Assembly (NCBI GenBank): GCA_035263865.1
Contig: DATFQX010000291.1
Coordinates: 1 to 64,000, forward strand
Direction: 5' to 3'
DNA: 64,000 bases
From: VAZQ01 sp035263865
Lineage (GTDB): Bacteria > Pseudomonadota > Alphaproteobacteria > Rhizobiales > Xanthobacteraceae
The position numbers and the translations under genes are program-made. Under the pieces are notes generated by a model. It was not told the origin of the DNA. It was given only the letters and a program-made list of their open reading frames with translations, and ran no database searches. Below, one piece after another: positions 24,311 to 34,261 of this stretch (position 1 is the stretch's first letter; the number at the start of each line of letters is the position of its first letter).

Positions 24311-25075
24311 TCAGATTTCACTCAGCGCCAGCACTGCATCTCCGCGCAGCACTGATCGGGCTTGGCTGGTAGGACATCCCGCTCCGTCATTAAGCACGAA
24401 GCCGGGGAGAAGCACGAGGGGCGCGCGGCTCCCCTTGGTGGCGCGAACCAAAACGCGCACCGCCGGTTCTCGCTCAGTGGGATGCACCGGCATCACGGTT
24501 GCCGCGCCGAATGCGGGAGCAAGCGCCTGCAACACCTGGACGAGACCGTCGGCGCGCCAGATCATGCTCACGGTCCCGCGCGGGCGCAGCAGCCGCGCTG
24601 CCGCCTTGATCCACGCGGGGAGCGTCTCGGCGGAGCCGGCATGGGCGAGGCGGCGCTCACGGTCGGCAGAGGCTCTTTGCCGCGCCGGATCATTGAATGG
24701 CGGATTCATGAGCACGCGGGCCGCCGATTCGGGTCCGAGCCCGACGGCGGCGAATGCAGCGGCCGGCGCCGCCACGTCAAGAACGACCGAGCTCACTCGT
24801 GCCGCGACCCCGTTCAGCTGCGCATTCTCGGCTGCAAGCGCGGCGAGAGCGGCATTGATTTCGACCAGCACCAGCTTGGTGCCGTCGACCCGCAGCGCGA
24901 GCGCCAGTCCCGCCGCGCCCACGCCCGCGCCGAGGTCGACCACGCGTTCTCCCGCCCGCGCTGGACAAGCGGCCGCCAGCAAAATTGCGTCGTGGCCGAA
25001 GCGGTGACCGTCTGTCGGCTGCTTGAGTCGCAGCTTGCCGCCGAGCGCGGCATCCTCGGTGACTTCAGCGGACAT
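24311..25075 (-). CDS. SAM-dependent methyltransferase, TrmN6/small-methyltransferase type
   Basis: The 254-residue class I methyltransferase has motif I VVDLGAGVGAAGL (about 46-58) and the catalytic N-P-P-F (VLMNPPFND, about 127-135), typical of N6-adenine or RNA methyltransferases such as tRNA1(Val) A37 methyltransferase. The N-terminal GKLRLKQPTDGHRFGHDAILLA is characteristic of that group. The ATG at 25075 overlaps the end of the DUF2007 gene by 11 bases, so translational coupling is likely. The target RNA is inferred from family only. Confidence 0.85.
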   Translation of the reverse strand: MSAEVTEDAALGGKLRLKQPTDGHRFGHDAILLAAACPARAGERVVDLGAGVGAAGLALALRVDGTKLVLVEINAALAALAAENAQLNGVAARVSSVVLDVAAPAAAFAAVGLGPESAARVLMNPPFNDPARQRASADRERRLAHAGSAETLPAWIKAAARLLRPRGTVSMIWRADGLVQVLQALAPAFGAATVMPVHPTEREPAVRVLVRATKGSRAPLVLLPGFVLNDGAGCPTSQARSVLRGDAVLALSEI

Positions 25076-25334
25076 CCGGACGAAGCTCGTGTCCGAGACC
25101 GGCATCCTCCAACAATGCGCGCGCATCATCGACGCAACATTGGCTGACCAAGATGCGGCGCGGCAAGATGCCGATCGAGCCTTCGAGCACGCTCATGTTC
25201 TGATCGAGTATGACGTGCGGAATGTAAGCGGCATCGAGCAAGGCGCCCACCGCCGAAACCAGCACGGCATCATTGGTGCGGACGAGCTCGCGCCACTCCA
25301 ATTCGTCCTCGAACTTGGTCTCGGGCTTGCGCAA
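25065..25334 (-). CDS. DUF2007 domain protein
   Basis: The 89-residue protein is a small alpha/beta domain of the DUF2007 (signal-transducing PII-related fold) type: ELVRTNDAVLVSAVGALLDAAYIPHVI and DDARALLEDAG. The start is TTG at 25334, decided by a near-perfect Shine-Dalgarno AGGAGGT six bases upstream. It heads the run DUF2007, methyltransferase, S49 peptidase on the minus strand and faces the polyprenyl synthase gene across a 135-base divergent promoter region. Confidence 0.85.
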   Translation of the reverse strand: MRKPETKFEDELEWRELVRTNDAVLVSAVGALLDAAYIPHVILDQNMSVLEGSIGILPRRILVSQCCVDDARALLEDAGLGHELRPDVR

Positions 25335-25469
25335 CGGACCTCCTGCTCATCGCTGTCGCCCGAATTCGCTCGGTCGCGAAAATGTGCGTTTTGCCGCACT
25401 TGCTGCGGTACCATAGCGTTTCTATGCTCGCGCGTCCTTGTATTCGAGCCCCTTTCCGGAGCGCTTCTT

Positions 25470-26480
25470 TTGGCCGTCATCGTCCCATTTGAGAGCCGTT
25501 CATCTGCCACCATCGATCGCCTCAGTGAGTTGGTGGCGACGGACATGGGACAGGTCAATACGACGATATTGTCGCGCACCGGATCGCAAGTGGCGATGAT
25601 ACCCGAGGTCGCCAATCATTTGATCTCGTCGGGTGGCAAGCGGCTGCGCCCGATCCTAACCCTCGCCATGGCACGGCTCGCCGGTTATGCCGGCGCCGGC
25701 CACGTCAAGCTCGCCGCCGCCGTCGAATTCATGCATACGGCGACGTTGCTGCACGACGACGTGGTGGACGAAAGCGAGATGCGGCGAGGCAAGCTGGCCG
25801 CTCGCATGCTGTGGGGTAACGAGGCGAGCGTGTTGGTCGGCGATTTTTTGCTGGGCCAAGCCTTCAAGATGATGGTCGAAGTCGCCTCGCTCAGGGCGCT
25901 GGAAATCCTTTCTTCGGCTGCCGCCGTTATCGCCGAAGGGGAAGTGATGCAGCTCGGTGCCGCGAAGAATACAGCCACCACCGAAGACGACTATCTCGCC
26001 GTCATTCGCGCCAAGACGGCGGAACTCTTTGCCGCCGCCTGCGAGGTGGGGCCGGCGCTCGCTTCGCGCCCCAGAGACGAGCAAAGCGCCTGCCGCTCCT
26101 TCGGCATGAATCTCGGCATTGCCTTCCAGCTGGTCGACGATGCGCTCGACTACGGGGGAACCGCGGCCAAGCTCGGCAAGAACGTGGGCGACGATTTTCG
26201 CGAGGGCAAGATCACGCTGCCCGTGGTGCTCGCGTTCCGCCGCGGATCGGACAACGAACGGACATTCTGGCGGCGCACGCTCGAAGAAGGCGAGGCAACC
26301 GACCCCGACCTCGAGCATGCGATCGGCTTGATGACGAAGCACCGCGCCCTCGAAGACACCGTCAAGCGTGCGCGCCATTACGGCGCGATTGCGACCGACG
26401 CCCTGGCTTTGTTTCCCGCCTCCCCGATGAAGGAGGCGCTCGAAGAAGCAGTCGAGTTCTGCATTTGCCGCTCGAATTAG
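25470..26480 (+). CDS. Polyprenyl diphosphate synthase (octa/decaprenyl type)
   Basis: The 336-residue trans-isoprenyl diphosphate synthase builds the ubiquinone side chain from IPP. The first aspartate-rich motif is DDVVD at 96-100 (LLHDDVVDESEMRRG) and the second is DDALD near 222 (FQLVDDALDYGG); GGKRLRP is at 55-61. The start TTG at 25470 gives the typical beginning MAVIVPFES and has a GGAG upstream. Alphaproteobacteria usually make Q10, so decaprenyl is likely but cannot be read from the sequence. ispE lies 8 bases away, tail to tail. Confidence 0.92.
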   Translation: MAVIVPFESRSSATIDRLSELVATDMGQVNTTILSRTGSQVAMIPEVANHLISSGGKRLRPILTLAMARLAGYAGAGHVKLAAAVEFMHTATLLHDDVVDESEMRRGKLAARMLWGNEASVLVGDFLLGQAFKMMVEVASLRALEILSSAAAVIAEGEVMQLGAAKNTATTEDDYLAVIRAKTAELFAAACEVGPALASRPRDEQSACRSFGMNLGIAFQLVDDALDYGGTAAKLGKNVGDDFREGKITLPVVLAFRRGSDNERTFWRRTLEEGEATDPDLEHAIGLMTKHRALEDTVKRARHYGAIATDALALFPASPMKEALEEAVEFCICRSN

Positions 26481-26488
26481 CGCCCGCC

Positions 26489-27340
26489 TCATCCGCCGAA
26501 CGTCGTCGCGCGCACCCACCAAGTCGGATAGCCAACGCGTAGCCTGCGCGCGGCTGCGCTCGCCGTGCGGGACGAGTCGAATAGAGCAAAACACGTCGCG
26601 CCCGAGCCGGACATGCGCGCGAGCCGGCAGCCGGACAGCTTGCGAAGCACGGCGAGAACATTCGCGATTGCGGGCTCGAGCTCGATCGCCGGCTCCTCGA
26701 GGTCGTTGCGACCGCGGGCAATTTCGTCGAGCAGCTCGGCCCTCTGCCGGGGCCACATCGCCGATTTGGCTTGCGTCACCGGCGCAGCCGAAAGCATTGC
26801 GAACACGTCCCTCGTCGCGACCGCTATGCCGGGATTGACGAGCACAGCGAATAGCCGCGGCAATTCGAGCGGATCGGAAAGGATATCGCCGATGCCGCGC
26901 ATGAACCGCGGGCGCGGATCGAGGCATACCGGCACGTCGGCCCCGGTGGAACGCGCCGCCTGCGCCAGGCGAGGATCATCCGGCGCAAGACGGTTCGCCT
27001 GCGCGAGCAGCCGCAAAGCCGCTGCCGCATCCGTCGAGCCGCCCCCGAGCCCGGCCGCAACCGGCAGGCGCTTTGAGAGCGTAAAGCGTCCGAGCTTGAG
27101 AACTTCCACGCGCTCGGCGAGCGCACGGGCGGCCTTGAGCACGAGGTTGTCGGCGACATCGCCTGCGGCGGCTGCGGTCGGTCCAGCCACGCTGAGCGCC
27201 AAAGCATCGCCTGGCGTCAACGTCAAGGCATCCGCGACCTCGGCAAAAGCGACCAGGCTTTCGATCTCATGCAGGCCGTCCGCCCGGCGGCCGAGGACGC
27301 GCAGCGTCAGATTGACCTTGGCGGGCGCTTTCTCGCGCAC
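26489..27340 (-). CDS. ispE: 4-diphosphocytidyl-2-C-methyl-D-erythritol kinase
   Basis: This 283-residue GHMP kinase of the MEP isoprenoid pathway phosphorylates the 2-hydroxyl of CDP-ME. The substrate segment EKAPAKVNLTLRVLGRRADG is at the N terminus. The GHMP ATP-binding loop PVAAGLGGGSTDAAAALRLL is near residue 92. The C-terminal motif MSGSGATCFALF is intact. The start is GTG at 27340. The TPR gene ends 19 bases upstream on the same strand. It is convergent with the polyprenyl synthase gene, another isoprenoid gene. Confidence 0.95.
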   Translation of the reverse strand: MREKAPAKVNLTLRVLGRRADGLHEIESLVAFAEVADALTLTPGDALALSVAGPTAAAAGDVADNLVLKAARALAERVEVLKLGRFTLSKRLPVAAGLGGGSTDAAAALRLLAQANRLAPDDPRLAQAARSTGADVPVCLDPRPRFMRGIGDILSDPLELPRLFAVLVNPGIAVATRDVFAMLSAAPVTQAKSAMWPRQRAELLDEIARGRNDLEEPAIELEPAIANVLAVLRKLSGCRLARMSGSGATCFALFDSSRTASAAARRLRVGYPTWWVRATTFGG

Positions 27341-27359
27341 GCGGCTCGCGCCACGTGGC

Positions 27360-29120
27360 TTAGCCGCCGCCAGGCTTCTTGTCTTCGGCCTGGGCGGCCG
27401 AGGATGTGTCGTCGGGAAGCCCGGATTTCAGCTTGGCTTGGATCTTATCGAGATCCTCCGGCTCGGGCTTGAGGTCGCGCGCGTGAGACCACTGGAAGCG
27501 CGCCTCGAGCACGCGTCCCACCCTCCAGTACGCATCGCCGAGATGATCGTTGATGGTGGGATCCTCGGGCTTGAGCTCAATGGCGCGCTCGAGTTGCTTG
27601 ACCGCCTCCTCCATGTTGCCAAGCCGGTAGTAGGCCCAGCCCAGGGAGTCGACGATATAGCCGTCGTCGGCGCGCTGCTCGACCGCACGCCTGATCATGC
27701 GCATGCCCTCGTCGAGATTGACGCCCTGGTCGATCCACGAATAGCCGAGATAATTGAGCACGTGCGGCTGGTCGGGAAAAAGCTCCAGCGCCTTCTTGAG
27801 ATCCGCCTCGGCCTTAGCCCATTGTTTGGCGCGCTCGAAGCAGATCCCCCGGAAATAGTAGATCACCCAGTTCGACTTCTCGGGCTTCTTGATGGTATCG
27901 ATGCCCTTGGAATAGACATCCGCGCATTCGGCGAACTGCTTGCGTCCACGCAGCACGTTGCCGAGCGCCATGATCGCCTCGAGATCGGTCGGGCTGGCGG
28001 CGATCAGCTTTTCGAGACTCGCTTTCGCATCGTCCGTTTTGTCGAGCGAATCCAGGTTGAGCGCGAGCTGGATCTGCGCGTTGCGGTGCAGCGGCGACGA
28101 GAGCGGCACCCGCTCATAGATCTTGTTGGCGAGCTCCGGCTTCTTCATCGCCTCGTAGAGGTCGCCGAGCGACAGCAGCGCCAGCGGATGCGACGGCGCG
28201 AGATAGAGCGAGAGCTGCAAGTAGATCAGGCCGAGATCCTCCCCGCCGCGCCGGCCGAGCGCGGCGCCGAGTCCATAGAGCACCTCGGCAGCCCCCGCCT
28301 GCGGCGTGTCGATCAGCAATGGGAGCTTCTTGCCGGCCTTGATCTCGTTCACCGCCTCGACGATGAGTGGATGACGGGGCAGCGCTTCCTCGAACGTGGC
28401 GAGAACTTTCAGGGCTTCGTCCGTATTCCCCTGTCGCGAGAGGAAGCTTGCATAAGCCTGGACCACGCGCAGCGCCGTGGGATCGAGCTTATAGGAGTGC
28501 TCGAAGTGCTTCGCCGCCTCCTTCTTTTGACCGGCAAGGTCAAGGATCAGCCCGGCATGCAGCTCCTTGAAGATCGCGTACCAATCGGCGCCGGCGAGCT
28601 TATCGATGGAATCGGTCGCTTGCTTCGCATCGGCCGGATTTGCCATCGTCCAGGCCGACAGCAGCGTCGCAGCAAGATCGGTGATCGGGCCACGGATCGA
28701 TTGGGCAAGCTCTCGGCGCGCGACCGGATACTGCTTTTGCTTGATCGCCCGCACCCCTAGAACGAGTCGTGCGATGCGATCGTTCTTGTCGACCTGCAGA
28801 ACGCGCTCGGCGAGCTTCACCCCTTCCTCAATTTCGCCGTTGGCAAGCACCGCCAGGAAAGCGCGGCCGAGCAACTCATTGTTGCGCGGATCGCTGCGCA
28901 GCGCGGCGCGGTAATAGGCCGCCGCCGCCGCAGCATCACGCTGGCCGCCGGCGTGCCGAGCGGCGAGATAGCTGCCTGCAGGGGAGGTGCGAGAGAAGCC
29001 CTCACGTGGCTGCTGCTGCGCCCGGGCAGAAAGCATCGCCGGCCAAGTGATAGCGAGTGCAGCCATGGCGGCCACCGCCGCACGCCGCAAAGGTGGCGAA
29101 AGGATCACGGTCGACTCCAT
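27360..29120 (-). CDS. Tetratricopeptide repeat protein, exported
   Basis: The 586-residue protein has an N-terminal signal (RRAAVAAMAALAITWPAMLSARA, about 12-34). The rest is a superhelix of many TPR units, for example AAAYYRAALRSDPRNNELLG near the start and HLGDAYWRVGRVLEARFQW at the end. It probably works as a periplasmic or outer-membrane assembly scaffold. The ATG at 29120 was chosen because the signal starts there. The 299 bases upstream (29121-29419) hold no gene or clear regulatory motif that I can see. Confidence 0.85.
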   Translation of the reverse strand: MESTVILSPPLRRAAVAAMAALAITWPAMLSARAQQQPREGFSRTSPAGSYLAARHAGGQRDAAAAAAYYRAALRSDPRNNELLGRAFLAVLANGEIEEGVKLAERVLQVDKNDRIARLVLGVRAIKQKQYPVARRELAQSIRGPITDLAATLLSAWTMANPADAKQATDSIDKLAGADWYAIFKELHAGLILDLAGQKKEAAKHFEHSYKLDPTALRVVQAYASFLSRQGNTDEALKVLATFEEALPRHPLIVEAVNEIKAGKKLPLLIDTPQAGAAEVLYGLGAALGRRGGEDLGLIYLQLSLYLAPSHPLALLSLGDLYEAMKKPELANKIYERVPLSSPLHRNAQIQLALNLDSLDKTDDAKASLEKLIAASPTDLEAIMALGNVLRGRKQFAECADVYSKGIDTIKKPEKSNWVIYYFRGICFERAKQWAKAEADLKKALELFPDQPHVLNYLGYSWIDQGVNLDEGMRMIRRAVEQRADDGYIVDSLGWAYYRLGNMEEAVKQLERAIELKPEDPTINDHLGDAYWRVGRVLEARFQWSHARDLKPEPEDLDKIQAKLKSGLPDDTSSAAQAEDKKPGGG

Positions 29121-29419
29121 TTGGCGGACGAACGCCCTCGGCGCGGCCGCATTGAGCAAAATGGACTGTTTGGGCCCGGCCCGCAATAACTGCCCTGATC
29201 TGGCATGTCCATCGCCTTTGAAGGCCGGGATAAGGGCAGCATCGTGACGCCTGGGTCGATCGGACAACAGCTTTCGGGGGATTCGGTTTAGGGTTCGCCG
29301 TACCGCCGCGCTTTTGCGGGGAAATTCCGGTTCGAACGACCTTAAGGAGATTGGGATTCGGAACAGGAGCCAAATCGGCCGTGACAGACCGGCGTGAGGG
29401 ATATGCGTGAAGAATCCAT

Positions 29420-31075
29420 TCACATATTCGGATAGTTTGGCCCGCCACCGCCCTCGGGAGGAACCCAGGTGATGTTCTGATTGGGATCCTTGATGTCGCA
29501 TGTTTTGCAGTGAACGCAATTCTGCGCATTGATCACGAAACGGGGTGAATCGCTCTCCTGCACCCATTCGTACACCCCGGCGGGGCAGTAGCGGGCGGAA
29601 GGCCCGCGATAGCGGTCAAACTCGGATGCCTTCTGCAGCGCCAGGTCGCCGACTTTCAGATGCACCGGCTGGTCCTCTTCATGATTGGTGTTGGAGAGAA
29701 ACACCGAGGACAGGCGATCAAAGGTGATCTTGCCATCGGGCTTGGGATAGGTGATGGGGGAGCACTGCGCCGCCGGCTTGAGGCTCGCCCAATCGGCCTT
29801 CCCATGGCCGAGCGTGCCGAACAGCGAGAAGCCCGCCGTATTGGTCCACATGTCGAAGCCGCCGAGGCCTATGCCTAACAACGTGCCGAAGCGCGACCAA
29901 AGCGGCTTGGCGTTGCGAACCTTCCAGAGATCGGCGCCGATCGCAGAGGATCGCCAGGCGGCGTCGTAGTCAGCGAGCTCATCGTTGGCGCGGCCTGCCT
30001 TGAGGGCCGCGGCAAGGTGCTCGGCCGCGAGCATTCCCGATAGCATCGCGTTGTGACTGCCCTTGATCCGCGGCACATTCATGAAGCCGGCCGCGCAGCC
30101 CATGAGCGCGCCACCGGGAAACGCGAGCTTCGGGACCGACTGCCAGCCGCCCTCTGTCAATGCGCGCGCGCCGTAAGAGAGCCGCGTGCCACCCTCGAAC
30201 GTTTCCCGTACGAGCGGATGAGTCTTAAAGCGTTGGAATTCCTCGTAAGGGGAAAGATAGGGATTTTCGTAATTGAGATGAACCACGAAGCCGACCGACA
30301 CGAGGCGGTCGTCGAAATGATAAAGGAACGAGCCACCCCCTGTGCGGTTGTCGAGCGGCCAGCCAAACGTGTGCTGTACCAACCCAGCACGATGTTTTTC
30401 CGGCGCGACTTGCCACAGCTCCTTCAGGCCGAGCCCAAATTTCTGCGGTTCGCGACCTTGGCGCAGGGCGAAGCGCTGCTCGAGTACCTTGGTGAGGCTG
30501 CCGCGGGCGCCCTCGGCAAACAGCGTGTATTTCGCACGGAGCTCAATGCCGCGGGTGAAGCTATCCTTGTGATGGCCGTTCTTGGCCACGCCCATGTCGC
30601 CGGTGGCGACGCCGGCCACTGCGCCGTTGCCATCGAACAGCACCTCGGCGGCGGCAAAGCCCGGATAGATTTCAACACCCAAAGCTTCCGCTTTGCTCGC
30701 AAGCCAACGGCAGACATTCCCGAGCGAGACGACGTAGTTGCCGTGGTTGTTCATCAGCGGCGGCAGCATGACATTGGGCAGACGCAGGGCCCGCGACGCG
30801 GACAGCCAATAGAAACGATCGTCGCTGACTTCGGTCTTGATCGGCGCCTCGTGGCCGCGCCAGTCCGGGATCAGCCCGTCGAGGGCAACGGGATCGATGA
30901 CCGCCCCTGAGAGGATATGCGCCCCGACTTCGGAGCCTTTTTCGACCACAACCACCGTCACATCGGGCGAAAGCTGCTTGAGCCGGATCGCGGCGGCGAG
31001 CCCGGCCGGCCCGGCGCCAACAATCACCACATCGAACTCCATCGCTTCGCGGGCGGGCAGTTCCTCTGAGCTCAT
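29420..31075 (-). CDS. Electron transfer flavoprotein-ubiquinone oxidoreductase
   Basis: The 551-residue ETF-QO takes electrons from ETF (fatty acid and amino acid oxidation) to ubiquinone at the membrane. The N-terminal FAD dinucleotide fold VVIVGAGPAGLAAAIRLKQ is at about 15-33. GSHNAMLSGMLAAEHLA is the second FAD segment. At the C terminus the 4Fe-4S ligands appear as YCPAGVYEW and NCVHCKTCDIKDPNQNI. The ATG at 31075 has GGAGAG upstream. It is divergent from the uracil-DNA glycosylase gene. The etfA/etfB genes are not in the window. Confidence 0.95.
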   Translation of the reverse strand: MSSEELPAREAMEFDVVIVGAGPAGLAAAIRLKQLSPDVTVVVVEKGSEVGAHILSGAVIDPVALDGLIPDWRGHEAPIKTEVSDDRFYWLSASRALRLPNVMLPPLMNNHGNYVVSLGNVCRWLASKAEALGVEIYPGFAAAEVLFDGNGAVAGVATGDMGVAKNGHHKDSFTRGIELRAKYTLFAEGARGSLTKVLEQRFALRQGREPQKFGLGLKELWQVAPEKHRAGLVQHTFGWPLDNRTGGGSFLYHFDDRLVSVGFVVHLNYENPYLSPYEEFQRFKTHPLVRETFEGGTRLSYGARALTEGGWQSVPKLAFPGGALMGCAAGFMNVPRIKGSHNAMLSGMLAAEHLAAALKAGRANDELADYDAAWRSSAIGADLWKVRNAKPLWSRFGTLLGIGLGGFDMWTNTAGFSLFGTLGHGKADWASLKPAAQCSPITYPKPDGKITFDRLSSVFLSNTNHEEDQPVHLKVGDLALQKASEFDRYRGPSARYCPAGVYEWVQESDSPRFVINAQNCVHCKTCDIKDPNQNITWVPPEGGGGPNYPNM

Positions 31076-31223
31076 CGATCTCTCCAAGGCGAAACCGCGC
31101 GCGCTCGATGCGAGCAGGGCGCGACTGTAACAACGAACGGTCGCTGGTCCACCCCTTTTACTGCAGCCGCACCGGAGGCATTGTTGCTCCGTCGTCGACT
31201 TTGCCCGACGCAAGGAGCAGGGA

Positions 31224-32093
31224 TTGACCACGACCCGCCACCAAGCCGTTCGCGAGCTTCTCGCCTTCTATCAGGAGGCCGGCGTCGACGCGCTTCTCGA
31301 GGAGAACCCAACCGATCGATTCGCCGGCGATAATGCAACGGCAGCCCCGGCGGTGCGTGCCGAGGATGCCGCGCCAAGAGCCGAGGAGCGCGCTCACGCC
31401 CGCCCGTTTTCCACTCGAGAACGCGAAGTAAAGGGCCGCGTCGCGCCTCCCCCCTCGCCGGAGGTCGCCGTCATGGCGGCGCGCGAGGCGGCCAAAAGCG
31501 CCGCCACCCTCGAGGAGCTGCGCGCAATTCTCGAGGGCTTCGAAGGCTGCGGGTTGCGGACCACGGCGACCCAGCTTGTGTTCGCCGACGGCAATCCGAA
31601 AGCCCGCGTGATGTTCGTGGGCGAGGCGCCCGGACGCGATGAGGATATCGAAGGCCTGCCGTTCGTCGGCCGCTCGGGCAAACTGCTCGACCGCATGATG
31701 GCAGCAATCGGCCTTGACCGCAGTTCGGCCTATATCGCCAATATCGTGCCCTGGCGTCCGCCGGGCAATCGCACGCCGACGCCGCAGGAGTCGGCGATCT
31801 GTCTGCCGTTCACGCTGCGCCAGATCGAACTCGCCGATCCCGACATATTGGTCTGTCTCGGCAATCCGTCGACGCAGACGCTGCTCAACAGCAAGGACGG
31901 TATCATCAAGACCCGCGGGCGTTGGTTTCCGTTTCATAGCGGCACGCGTGAGATCCGCGCGATAGCGACGCTGCACCCCGCTTATCTGCTACGCCAGCCG
32001 TTGCAAAAGCGCCTTGCCTGGCGGGATTTTCTGGCGATCAAGAAAGTGCTGGCAGCGGATCGGTCCCCAACCAGCGACGGGAGCGCGGCATGA
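31224..32093 (+). CDS. Uracil-DNA glycosylase, family 4-like
   Basis: The 289-residue enzyme removes uracil from DNA. The active-site loop GEAPGRDEDIEGLPFVGRSG (about 130-149) and the C-terminal LHPAYLLRQP (His-Pro) define the family. The N-terminal ~95 residues are a poorly conserved extension. Of the usual cluster-binding cysteines, those in FEGCGL, ICLPF and VCLGNP are visible; the complete set is uncertain. The start is TTG at 31224 with AAGGAG upstream. The stop overlaps the RidA start. Confidence 0.88.
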   Translation: MTTTRHQAVRELLAFYQEAGVDALLEENPTDRFAGDNATAAPAVRAEDAAPRAEERAHARPFSTREREVKGRVAPPPSPEVAVMAAREAAKSAATLEELRAILEGFEGCGLRTTATQLVFADGNPKARVMFVGEAPGRDEDIEGLPFVGRSGKLLDRMMAAIGLDRSSAYIANIVPWRPPGNRTPTPQESAICLPFTLRQIELADPDILVCLGNPSTQTLLNSKDGIIKTRGRWFPFHSGTREIRAIATLHPAYLLRQPLQKRLAWRDFLAIKKVLAADRSPTSDGSAA

Positions 32094-32515
32094 CGAAGAC
32101 CATCGAGCACGTGCACTGGCCCGATGCCCCGGACATGTGGATGCCTTATGCGCCCGCCATCAAGGTCAGGGGCGGTACGACCGTCTATCTCGCCGGCGTC
32201 ACGGCGGCGCCGGTCTACCATCACCACCCCCACCGGCCCGAGGAGTTCGACGCAATGGCGCGCGACATGGAGGGCCAGGCCCGCGCCGCACTCGAGAACC
32301 TAAAGCGCGGGCTCGAGGCGGTGGGGGCGACCTTCGCGGACGTGGTCACTGCCGACCGGTTCGTCACCGACCTCTCGGACCAAGACGCGCTCAACCGGGT
32401 GTGGGGCGAATATTTCCGGGAGGCCAAGCCCGCTACGACCACGGTACAGGTGGTGCGGCTTGCGACGGATCCGCGCTGCCTGGTCGAGATCAACGCGGTG
32501 GCGGTGATCGATTAG
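32090..32515 (+). CDS. RidA/YjgF family protein
   Basis: This 141-residue member of the Rid superfamily belongs to a group in which characterised proteins hydrolyse reactive enamines/imines. The C-terminal half FADVVTADRFVTDLSDQDALNRV and the ending TDPRCLVEINAVAVID carry the Rid fold; the usual catalytic Arg would be the one in DPRCLVEI. Its N terminus is longer than canonical RidA (MWMPYAPAIKVRGGTTVYLAG), so it belongs to a divergent Rid subgroup. Its ATG overlaps the glycosylase stop codon by four bases. Confidence 0.85.
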   Translation: MTKTIEHVHWPDAPDMWMPYAPAIKVRGGTTVYLAGVTAAPVYHHHPHRPEEFDAMARDMEGQARAALENLKRGLEAVGATFADVVTADRFVTDLSDQDALNRVWGEYFREAKPATTTVQVVRLATDPRCLVEINAVAVID

Positions 32516-32540
32516 ACGAGCCCGGCGAACACGCTTCGAA

Positions 32541-33831
32541 TCACCCAGGCAACGCGAACTTTATCCAGAAAATCACGGCGAGGATCACCACGGCCGGTTT
32601 CGCTTCGCCGAATTTGCCGGCGATCAGCTTGGCCAAGGCGTAGGTGATGAAGCCCAGCCCGATACCGGTAGCGATCGAATAGGTGAGCGGCATGGTCACC
32701 GCCGCCACCACTGCCGGCGCATATTCCGTGATGCAGGCCACATAGAGCAGCGCCGCCGCCGAGGCGTAGGCCGGAATCATTCCGGCGAGCGGCGAAAAGA
32801 ACAGAGCGAGAAGAAAAAACAGCGCGACGAACACTGCGGTCAGGCCGGTGCGGCCGCCCGCCGAAACGCCGGCCGCGCTTTCGATATAGCTCGTCGTGGT
32901 CGATGTACCGATCAAGGCACCGAACATGGCGGCGAAGCTGTCGGCGAGCAGCGCTTGCTTCATGCGCGGCAGATTGCCCTGCGGATCGAGGAGCCCGGCA
33001 CGGTGGGCGACGCCAATGAGCGTGCCGGCATTATCGAACACGTCGACCATGAGAAAACTGAAGACGATGATGATGAATGTCAGCTCTGCGGCGCGGGAAA
33101 AATCGAGTTGGAGAAAAGTCGGCGCGAGCGAAGGCGGCGCCGAGATGATGCCGGTGAACTCGGCAAGGCCGAGCGGTATCCCGAGGAGCGTCACAGCAAT
33201 GATGCCAAGCAGCGTGGCGCCCACGATCTTGCGGTAATTGAGGGGCAACGATCATGATGAAACCCAAAAGGCAGAGAATCGCCGGCCATTGCTTGAGATC
33301 GCCGAGGGTCACCAGCGTCGCGGGATTTGCCACCACGATCTTGGCTTCCTCCAGCGCGATGATGCCGAGAAAGAGGCCGACGCCGGCGGAGATCGCCAAT
33401 TTCAGATTTTTCGGGATCGAATTGATGATGTATTCGCGGATGTTGAAGATCGAGATCAGGAAGAAGATCACGCCGGAACAGAACACGCCGGCGAGCGCCT
33501 GCTGCCAGCTGTATTTGTGCTCGAGCACCACGGTGAAGGCGAAGAACGCATTGAGCCCCATGCCCGGTGCGAGCGCGATCGGATAATTGGCGTAGAGCGC
33601 CATCACCAGGGTCGAGACGGCAGCCGCGATGCAGGTCGCGACGAAAACCGCGCCCTTGTCCATTCCGGCACTGGAAAGGATCTGCGGGTTGACGAACACG
33701 ATGTAGACCATAGTGAGAAAGGTCGTGACGCCGGCGATGAATTCCGTGCGCACGTCGCTGCCGCTCTCGCGCAGGCCAAAATAGTGATCGAGCAATGGCC
33801 GCTCGGGTCTAGGCTTTGTTGCGTCGGTCAT
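32541..33831 (-). pseudogene. NCS2-family purine permease (AzgA-like), frameshifted
   Basis: The N-terminal part (from ATG 33831, MTDATKPRPERPLLDHYFGL) carries TMs 1-6 and ends in frame 1 at LLGFIMIVA. The C-terminal part (NYRKIVGATLLGI to the end) continues in another frame. Removing one base from the run GGGG at 33242-33245 on the plus strand joins them into a normal protein of 429 residues with the AzgA pattern (GMGLNAFFAF, IGTSTTTSYIESAAG). This is either a true one-base insertion or a sequencing error. Relatives are proton-coupled adenine/guanine/hypoxanthine importers. Confidence 0.85.
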
Positions 33832-34087
33832 GTCATTTTCCCAGCCCGATCGAGCTCTACCCCCATCCACCGCCATAAGGCAGACAAACTCCGAGCCGAG
33901 CCACAGTAGCCAGGAAGCGCCCGCAAACCCAAGCCAAAGCCTTGCGCACCGGAGATTTGTCCACTGGCGAAAGATCCGATCCGCCCAGGCTTTCTCCTTC
34001 GAGAGAGTGTGACGCGGCTCACATAGCCTTGCCCGTCTTTCTTCTAGAGTGCGCCCAGCGAGATCCATCTACGGCAAGGAGGTGGAC

Positions 34088-34261
34088 ATGGCACGCAAAC
34101 CAGACAGGCTCGCATTTGCCTTTGGGATGGCGCTTGCGGTGGCGGTGACCGTCCTGGCGATCTCGACCTGGGCCAATGCGCCCGACCCGCAGGACGAGGC
34201 GGCTGCGCCGCTCGCCCCGCGACAAACGATCTACCGGCCGCAACACTTGATTCTGTACTGA
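34088..34261 (+). CDS. Small single-span membrane protein
   Basis: The 57-residue protein has one hydrophobic segment (LAFAFGMALAVAVTVLAIST, about 7-26) and a short polar tail, so it is probably an inner-membrane or secreted small protein. The start at 34088 is set by the strong Shine-Dalgarno AAGGAGG. Its last codons and stop lie within a short tandem repeat (34251-34290). Function is not known. Confidence 0.65.
   Translation: MARKPDRLAFAFGMALAVAVTVLAISTWANAPDPQDEAAAPLAPRQTIYRPQHLILY

Noticed and set aside
26565..28760. 731-codon plus-strand open frame opposite ispE and the TPR gene
   Set aside because: ispE and TPR motifs on the minus strand are complete; the long opposite frame results from GC-rich codon use.
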